Shown here: in pieces, positions 59,096 to 64,000 of the stretch
Layout of the letters: every line of letters starts with the position of its first letter
Numbering within the stretch: the first letter of the stretch is position 1
NCBI GenBank assembly: GCA_913776045.1
Contig: CAJYOI010000032.1
Location: 62,001 to 126,000 of the forward strand
Direction of reading: 5' to 3'
Source: an uncultured Sphingomonas sp.
GTDB taxonomy: Bacteria > Pseudomonadota > Alphaproteobacteria > Sphingomonadales > Sphingomonadaceae
Length of the DNA stretch: 64,000 bases
Position numbers and translations under genes: made by a program
The notes under the pieces: model-generated
Told to the model about the DNA's origin: nothing
Database searches by the model: none
What the model saw: only the letters and a program-made list of their open reading frames with translations

Positions 59096-59578
59096 CTACT
59101 TCGGCAACTCGACCTTGTCCCCCTCGGCAATCCCCAGCTCCGCCGCGCGGCCGCCCAGGATTTCCAGCACCGCGCTCACCGGTTCGCCGCTGGGGATTGG
59201 GGTTTTGTCGAACGGCACGGTGTTCTCGGCGATTCGCGCGATCGTGCCGTCAGGCCTGATGAACACGATATCGAGCGGGGTCGGCGTGTTTTCCATCCAG
59301 AAGCTCGCCTCGCGCGGGGGGGCGCCCTCCGGTGGATAGGGGGCGAACAACATGCCGCCGTCGTTCTTGATGTCGGTGCGGTACATCAGCCCGCGCTGCT
59401 GTTCGGCGGCGGTGCGGGCGAGTTCGACCTGGAAGGCGTGCGCCCCGTTCGCCGAGCGAATGGTCACCGTCTTCAACTCGGCGCCGTTTGCCGCCGTCGT
59501 CCCGCCCGACGAACAGGCCGCCAGCGCCGGCATGAGCGCGAATCCCGTCAGGGCCAGAGCAAATCGGCGAAGACGCAC
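59096..59578 (-). CDS. DUF192 lipoprotein
   Basis: 160 aa from a GTG start. Signal with lipobox LAAC (LTGFALMPALAACSSGG). The DUF192 domain: FQVELARTAAEQQRGLMYRT, GMLFAPYPPEG, ASFWMENTPTPLDIVFIRPD and VSAVLEILGGRAAELGIAEG. Periplasmic, role unclear. The GTG overlaps no gene but lies 1 bp after the double cold-shock gene's stop, so they are one operon. Confidence 0.87.
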   Translation of the reverse strand: MRLRRFALALTGFALMPALAACSSGGTTAANGAELKTVTIRSANGAHAFQVELARTAAEQQRGLMYRTDIKNDGGMLFAPYPPEGAPPREASFWMENTPTPLDIVFIRPDGTIARIAENTVPFDKTPIPSGEPVSAVLEILGGRAAELGIAEGDKVELPK

Positions 59579-59579
59579 G

Positions 59580-60170
59580 TCAGTCGTTCCTTTCCACGGC
59601 TACAGCCAGCGGCCCCTTGTCGCCCTCGACGATACGCGCCTGCATCCGATCGTCGGGTTCGACCTCTTCGATACCTGCCCGGCGCAGCGTTTCCATGTGG
59701 ACGAACACGTCGCCATCCTTCGCATCGCGGATCAGGAAGCCATAGCCTTTCAAGCGATTGAACCATTTGACCGATACGGGCTCGAATGGTCCGGCATCCG
59801 CGATCGCCTTCAACCGGTCGATCCGATCGCCGCTGCCGCGCCCGCGTACGGGTTCGACCACCTCGCTCAAGTCGATGGACAGGATCGCGGAGGCCTGGAG
59901 CCCGCGATCGCGGCGCACCGTTTCGCACACCACGCGCGCGGCTTCGGGCAGGCTGCGGCGGCCATGGTCCTGCAGGACGGAGAAATGGACCAAAATATCG
60001 CCGATCGCGGGGTCGTCGGCGACGACGAAACCGAATCCGCGGGTCACGTCGAACCATTTGACGATGCCGCCGTGGACATCGGTATCGGACTGCGCGACGT
60101 CGGACGGACTCCGGCTCGCAGCGCCGCCATCCCCATCGTTGAACCCGGACTGCCCCAAGGCGATACGCAT
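59580..60170 (-). CDS. Double cold-shock-domain protein
   Basis: 196 aa with two cold-shock domains. The first: GGIVKWFDVTRGFGFVVADD, ILVHFSVLQDHGR. The second: VSVKWFNRLKGYGFLIRDAK, DVFVHMETLRRAGIEEV. RNP1-like (K/R-G-F/Y-G-F) and RNP2-like (VHF/VHM) motifs are present in both. The tandem form is common in Alphaproteobacteria. Probably an RNA chaperone. First gene of the csp-DUF192-GNAT run. Confidence 0.94.
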   Translation of the reverse strand: MRIALGQSGFNDGDGGAASRSPSDVAQSDTDVHGGIVKWFDVTRGFGFVVADDPAIGDILVHFSVLQDHGRRSLPEAARVVCETVRRDRGLQASAILSIDLSEVVEPVRGRGSGDRIDRLKAIADAGPFEPVSVKWFNRLKGYGFLIRDAKDGDVFVHMETLRRAGIEEVEPDDRMQARIVEGDKGPLAVAVERND

Positions 60171-60232
60171 CCCGTCCTACATCCCCCGCCGCCGACTATT
60201 ACAGAGCATCGCGGGCACGAAAAGTCCCAAAC

Positions 60233-60784
60233 TCAATATGAAAGAGCGTTGTCGCGATCGAAGTGGGGCAAATCGTCCGCTTCGAGCGCCAGGATACGAC
60301 GAATCCGTGCCGGGTCATGCCCCGCTCGCAGCATCGCGGCGAACGCCTTATCGCGCGCGCGTGGGTCCTCGCTGGGCGACATCGCGAATGGGCCGAGCCG
60401 CCGCCGCTTGGCAAAGGCCAGCGCACTCGCGTCCGCCTGCGCATCGATGTCCTCCCGCACCGCCGCGGCATCGGCCCCCTCGATCCCCGCCACCCTGAGC
60501 GCCAAGTCGATCCGCCGCGCGCCGAGCCCCCGCCGCCCGAGCGCGCGCACCCGCGCCTCGGCAAAGGCGCGGTCGTCGATGTAGCGCAGGCCGGCCATCC
60601 GCTCCACGATCGCCGCCGGATCGGGTGGCGCATCGCCGGCCCAGCCCCGCTCGCGTATCTTACGCGCCAGATAGTCGCGCAATTTCGCTCTTGTCGTCGC
60701 GTAGCGCTCGACATAGCGCAGCGCGAGGCGATCGAGTGCGTCGCTATCGAGTGGTGGCGGGGATGAATTGCGGCGCATGGCCAT
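60233..60784 (-). CDS. recX: RecX-family regulatory protein
   Basis: 183 aa. ALRYVERYATTRAKLRDYLA, RMAGLRYIDDRAFAEARVRA and GLGARRIDLALRVAGI show RecX-type three-helix repeats. RecX inhibits RecA filaments. It is not next to recA here. The start is ATG 60784 (MAMRR) or 60778. The extension upstream to 60916 has no typical sequence. Confidence 0.82.
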   Translation of the reverse strand: MAMRRNSSPPPLDSDALDRLALRYVERYATTRAKLRDYLARKIRERGWAGDAPPDPAAIVERMAGLRYIDDRAFAEARVRALGRRGLGARRIDLALRVAGIEGADAAAVREDIDAQADASALAFAKRRRLGPFAMSPSEDPRARDKAFAAMLRAGHDPARIRRILALEADDLPHFDRDNALSY

Positions 60785-60920
60785 GTTTGTGCCACAGTGA
60801 CACCGGATTTTGAACGCCGGGCTGGCGCACCGCGCGGCTAACAGGGATTTCAGCGACCGCGAATCCGCGGCGCGACATATTAGGAACGCGAGACTTTTGA
60901 TGGATTCGGGTGACACGGCG

Positions 60921-62666
60921 ATGACGGATCAGGCGGCGGCGATCGCTCCCGCCCCCACGCCCACCGAAGACGGGCAGCCGCGCCGCTTCGCCGACTTCGC
61001 GACGCTGGGCGACGCGCTGGACTATGCCGCGGCCGGCGGGCGTGGGCTGAACTTCCACGACGCGCGTGGCACGCTGACGCGGCCATATCCGTTCAGCGAA
61101 TTGCGCGCCGATGCGCTGGCACAGGCACGCCGCCTGATCGCCATGGGTATCCAGCCGGAAGATCGCATCGCGCTGATCGCAGAGACGGGGCCGGAATTCG
61201 CCGCGCTGTTCTTCGGTGCGGTGTACGCAGGCGCCTGGCCGGTGCCGCTGCCGCTGCCGACCAGCTTCGGCGGTGCGCAGTCCTACATCGACCAGTTGCG
61301 CGTCCAGCTCGACAGCTGCGACCCCAAGCTTCTGGTATTCCCGGACGAACTGACCCAAATGGCGGGCGAGGCCGCACGCGTCGCCGGTGTCGACGGGTTG
61401 TCGTTCAGCGAGATCGCGGCGAAGGACGCGCCGCAGGCGACGATGCCGACGCTGGACGGCGAAAGCATCGCCTATCTGCAATATTCGAGCGGATCGACGC
61501 GCTTCCCCCACGGCGTCGCGATCACCCACCATGCGCTTCTCAACAATCTGGCGGCGCACGGCCATGGCATGAAGCTGGAACCGGCGGATCGCTGCGTGTC
61601 GTGGCTGCCGTGGTATCACGACATGGGGCTTGTCGGCTGCTTCCTGTCGCCGGTCGCCAATCAGGTGTCGACCGATTATCTGAAGACCGAGGATTTCGCG
61701 CGCCGGCCGCTCGCGTGGCTCGACCTCATCAGCCGCAACAAGGGCACGACGCTCAGCTATTCGCCGACCTTCGGCTACGACATCTGCGCACGCCGCATGT
61801 CGAGCCAGACGAAGGCCAGCGACCGGTTCGATCTGTCGCGCTGGCGGGTCGCGGGCAACGGCGCCGACATGATCCGCCCCGACGTGATGCAGAGCTTCGT
61901 CGACGCGTTCGGCGATGCGGGCTTCAAGGCGTCGGCGTTCCTGCCGAGCTATGGCTTGGCCGAAGCGACGCTGGCCGTGTCGATCATGCCACCGGGCGAA
62001 GGCATCATCGTCGAACTGGTCGAGGAAACCCAGCTGTCGGGCGTCGCCGCGGGCGAAGACCGCCCCCAGCGCTTCCGTGCCATCGTCAATTGCGGCAAGC
62101 CCGTGCGCGACATGGAAATCCAGGTTCGCGAGGAAGACGGCCTGCCGCTGCCCGACCGCGCGGTTGGCAAGGTCTGGTGCCGCGGGCCCAGCGTCATGGT
62201 CGGCTATTTCCGCGATCCTGAAGCGACCGATGCCTGCATGAAGGACGGTTGGCTCGACACCGGCGACATGGGCTATATGTCGGATGGCTACATCTACATC
62301 GTCGGTCGCGCCAAGGACATGATCATCGTCAACGGTCGCAACCACTGGCCGCAGGACATCGAATGGGCGGTCGAACAGTTGCCGGGCTTCAAGCAAGGCG
62401 ACATCGCCGCCTTCGCGATCACGACGCCCGGCGGTGAAGAGACGCCTGCGGTCCTCGTTCAGTGCCGCACCAGCGACGGCGACGAGCGCAAGCGGCTGCA
62501 CGACGCGATCAAGGAACGGGTCCGCGCAGTGACCGGCATGAACTGCGTGGTCGAACTGGTCCCCCCGCGCACGCTGCCGCGGACCAGTTCGGGCAAGCTC
62601 AGCCGGGCGAAGGCGCGCAATCTGTATCTGACCGGCGAGATTAAGCCGTACGCTATCGCGGCTTGA
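60921..62666 (+). CDS. Fatty acyl-AMP ligase
   Basis: 581 aa. Adenylate-forming family, FadD32/FAAL branch. P-loop IAYLQYSSGSTRFPHGVAIT, VSWLPWYHDMGLVGCFLSPV, PSYGLAEATLAVS, the adenine loop and DGWLDTGDMGYMSDGYIYIV. RAKDMIIVNGRNHWPQDIEW and SSGKLSRAKARNLYL close the C-terminal domain. It activates a fatty acid as acyl-AMP for transfer to a carrier protein. In sphingomonads relatives lie near lipid-synthesis genes, but no such neighbours are here. Start ATG 60921; 60900 possible. Confidence 0.92.
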   Translation: MTDQAAAIAPAPTPTEDGQPRRFADFATLGDALDYAAAGGRGLNFHDARGTLTRPYPFSELRADALAQARRLIAMGIQPEDRIALIAETGPEFAALFFGAVYAGAWPVPLPLPTSFGGAQSYIDQLRVQLDSCDPKLLVFPDELTQMAGEAARVAGVDGLSFSEIAAKDAPQATMPTLDGESIAYLQYSSGSTRFPHGVAITHHALLNNLAAHGHGMKLEPADRCVSWLPWYHDMGLVGCFLSPVANQVSTDYLKTEDFARRPLAWLDLISRNKGTTLSYSPTFGYDICARRMSSQTKASDRFDLSRWRVAGNGADMIRPDVMQSFVDAFGDAGFKASAFLPSYGLAEATLAVSIMPPGEGIIVELVEETQLSGVAAGEDRPQRFRAIVNCGKPVRDMEIQVREEDGLPLPDRAVGKVWCRGPSVMVGYFRDPEATDACMKDGWLDTGDMGYMSDGYIYIVGRAKDMIIVNGRNHWPQDIEWAVEQLPGFKQGDIAAFAITTPGGEETPAVLVQCRTSDGDERKRLHDAIKERVRAVTGMNCVVELVPPRTLPRTSSGKLSRAKARNLYLTGEIKPYAIAA

Positions 62667-62701
62667 GAAGAGCGTCGGATCGCGCAGGCAATCCTAGGGC
62701 T

Positions 62702-62752
62702 CGCCACGCCCGGCCAGCGGGGTCGCGCAAGCGTCCCCGTCTGACGGGTTGC
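62702..62752. repeat. Nested hairpin repeat (GGGGTCGC core), copy 2
   Basis: Sequence CCAGCGGGGTCGCGCAAGCG then TCCCCGTCTGACGGG. The inner stem GGGGTCGC...GCGTCCCC is close to that of the copy at 39605-39655, and the GCCACG...GTCTGACGG flanks are shared. It follows the acyl-AMP ligase gene as its sister follows gspD. Confidence 0.6.
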
Positions 62753-62859
62753 GCGCCCGTGATAGATTGGGCGGGCAATACCACGTCGCATCGCCGACAA
62801 CCTTCTCTTCAGACCCTGCGCCCTACACTCCGCCCTAAAGACCAGCGGCGGACCGTACC

Positions 62860-63327
62860 ATGCAGATTTCACCTCCCCGGCCACCCCAGACATCTCCCCC
62901 GCCCCGCCCGGACTTCAGCGCCGCGCGCGCGACTGCGGCGACGATCACCGCAGCGCTGACGACCGCGACGGCCGGCGACAGTGTCGAAATCTCCGCCGCC
63001 GCACGTGCCGCGAGCGACCGGCTGACCGCGCGCCAGGCAACTGACGCTCCGGAGCGCTCAAGCACTGGCCCCGTCCCGACGGCGCCCATGCCGCTGCCGC
63101 GAAGCGCAGACCCGGCATCCGGCGCTTGGCCCCCCGGCACCATCGCTCAGTTGTCGACTGCCGGAGCTCCGCGCTGGGAACATCTCCCCTACGCCCCGCA
63201 CGCCCTCTCTAATCAGACGCCCACCCGACAAACCGCATCCTGGCCGGCATTTTCGCAACTCACGAAGACGTCGTTGATCGTCGGCACGGTCGCTGCCACT
63301 ATTCTGCTCGGCGTAATGGTGAGCTGA
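62860..63327 (+). CDS. Small C-tail-anchored protein, unknown
   Basis: 155 aa. The N-terminus is Pro-rich (MQISPPRPPQTSPPPRPDFS). A short helical part reads SVEISAAARAASDRLTARQA, then a Pro/Ala/Ser-rich disordered linker, and one transmembrane helix at the very end (TSLIVGTVAATILLGVMVS). This is a tail-anchored layout. No family recognised. The next gene starts 86 bp downstream. Confidence 0.6.
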   Translation: MQISPPRPPQTSPPPRPDFSAARATAATITAALTTATAGDSVEISAAARAASDRLTARQATDAPERSSTGPVPTAPMPLPRSADPASGAWPPGTIAQLSTAGAPRWEHLPYAPHALSNQTPTRQTASWPAFSQLTKTSLIVGTVAATILLGVMVS

Positions 63328-63413
63328 CCGTTCATCCTTTTCGCAGCCAAATTGAAGCTATCGGCCTCACTGCCTAAACCATCCATCAACCCTCCCGTTC
63401 TATCGTCGCACGC

Positions 63414-64000
63414 GTGACACGGACTTCGACTTCCCAATTCGCCGCACCGCGCATCGATGCGCGGGCACTTCTCGGCCTGTATGATCCGGCTGACGCGACC
63501 GATTGGGCACCGATCCGTGCGGCGCAGGTCAATTCCGGATCGCAACTCGCCATCTTCATGTTGGCCGCCAACATCATCTGCGCGGCGCTGGTGACACTGG
63601 CATTCGCCCCGCATGTTCCGGCGTGGTGGCTGATCGTATGGGACGCCCTGGTTGCCGCGGCGGCGGTCGGCGTCGCCTTCCGTCGTCTGGCCACGCGCAA
63701 CCGCACAGATAGCAGCGCGACACTGGCCGACGTGCGCAGGACCTTCGTCGATGGAGTCGCGCTCGGCATCGTGTGGGCGGTCGCCCCCTTGCTGTTCGGG
63801 CTGCATGCCGACGGTCTGGCGTTGCTCGCGCTGTACGGCGTGATCGTGGTGCTGATGGCATCGGCGTCGATCGCGATGGCCGCACTGCCGCTGGCGACCT
63901 TGCTGTTCCTCGGCATTTTGGGCAGCGCGACGACCGCGAGCCTGGGCCTTCACGGAATGGCGAGCGTAGCCGGCACGACAGCGATTTTTACCGCGCTACT
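63414..64000 (+). CDS. Polytopic membrane protein, N-terminal part
   Basis: Open from GTG 63414 to the right edge (195 codons visible). A 25-residue start (MTRTSTSQFAAPRIDARALL) then five or so transmembrane segments (for example IFMLAANIICAALVTLAFAP and LALLALYGVIVVLMASASIA). This is the N-terminal layout of sphingomonad GGDEF/EAL signalling proteins (MASxS/AMAALPLATLLFL), but the output domain lies outside the window. Function is therefore open. Confidence 0.7.
   Translation, partial: MTRTSTSQFAAPRIDARALLGLYDPADATDWAPIRAAQVNSGSQLAIFMLAANIICAALVTLAFAPHVPAWWLIVWDALVAAAAVGVAFRRLATRNRTDSSATLADVRRTFVDGVALGIVWAVAPLLFGLHADGLALLALYGVIVVLMASASIAMAALPLATLLFLGILGSATTASLGLHGMASVAGTTAIFTAL

Noticed and set aside
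1-64000. CRISPR arrays, prophage genes, insertion sequences
   Set aside because: No regularly spaced direct repeats, integrase, phage structural or transposase genes were seen; the repeats present are short palindromic intergenic elements.

Overview
The window is high-GC alphaproteobacterial DNA that looks like a Sphingomonas or close sphingomonad chromosome. Pointers are the NDUFA12-type complex I accessory protein, DUF2155 and DUF2946 proteins, a fatty acyl-AMP ligase, the alphaproteobacterial LexA box (GTTC-N7-GTTC), a cysteine-less L36, and many palindromic intergenic repeats of kinds common in sphingomonads. It is ordinary chromosome: no phage, plasmid, IS element or CRISPR array was seen. 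Genus and family assignments rest on recognition from sequence alone.

Layout. 0-5 kb: the start of a TonB-dependent receptor leaving the left edge behind a Zur-like operator, tRNA-Gly(TCC), then a leftward ABC exporter/HlyD/TolC operon whose ABC ATPase domain has lost its catalytic motifs. 4.7-14 kb: DUF2946 and PepSY membrane proteins, an EF-hand protein, a CDF metal exporter, tgt, a SleB-type cell-wall hydrolase, a DUF885 protein and a membrane-bound winged-helix regulator. 14-27 kb: recN, two alpha/beta hydrolases, a VapBC-like module with a palindromic operator, dxs, rpmJ, a lipoprotein/M14 peptidase operon, gpmA, a phasin and sdaA.

27-41.5 kb: a nearly complete type II secretion system (T2SS) in four blocks: gspK-gspJ-PBP-activator (leftward), gspN (rightward), gspL-M-E-F (leftward) and gspG-H-I-C-D (rightward). 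The prepilin peptidase gspO is not here. Palindromic repeats sit between gspN/gspF and gspF/gspE, and in frame inside the prepilin leaders of gspH and gspJ. Past gspD is a decayed 560-bp stretch, then a leftward trio of small inner-membrane proteins resembling GspL/GspM/GspC (PilN/PilO/PilP). Beyond it lie two tandem Tat-lipoprotein PhoX-family phosphatase-like proteins, which are reasonable candidate T2SS substrates.

46.7-64 kb: a DUF5872 protein, a lipoprotein, a LytS/LytTR-type two-component pair with a divergent winged-helix regulator, a TonB receptor-like protein with a Pro/Gly-rich insertion, the rplK-rplA operon with its terminator, a Y-family DNA polymerase with a LexA box just before its start, an MliC-like lipoprotein, aat overlapping DUF2155 on the opposite strand, an NDUFA12 protein, a GNAT acetyltransferase, a DUF192 protein, a double cold-shock protein, recX, a fatty acyl-AMP ligase, a small C-tail-anchored protein, and a membrane protein cut by the right edge.

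Most operons are tightly packed, with ATGA, GTGA or TGATG junctions. Those junctions decided several start codons here.
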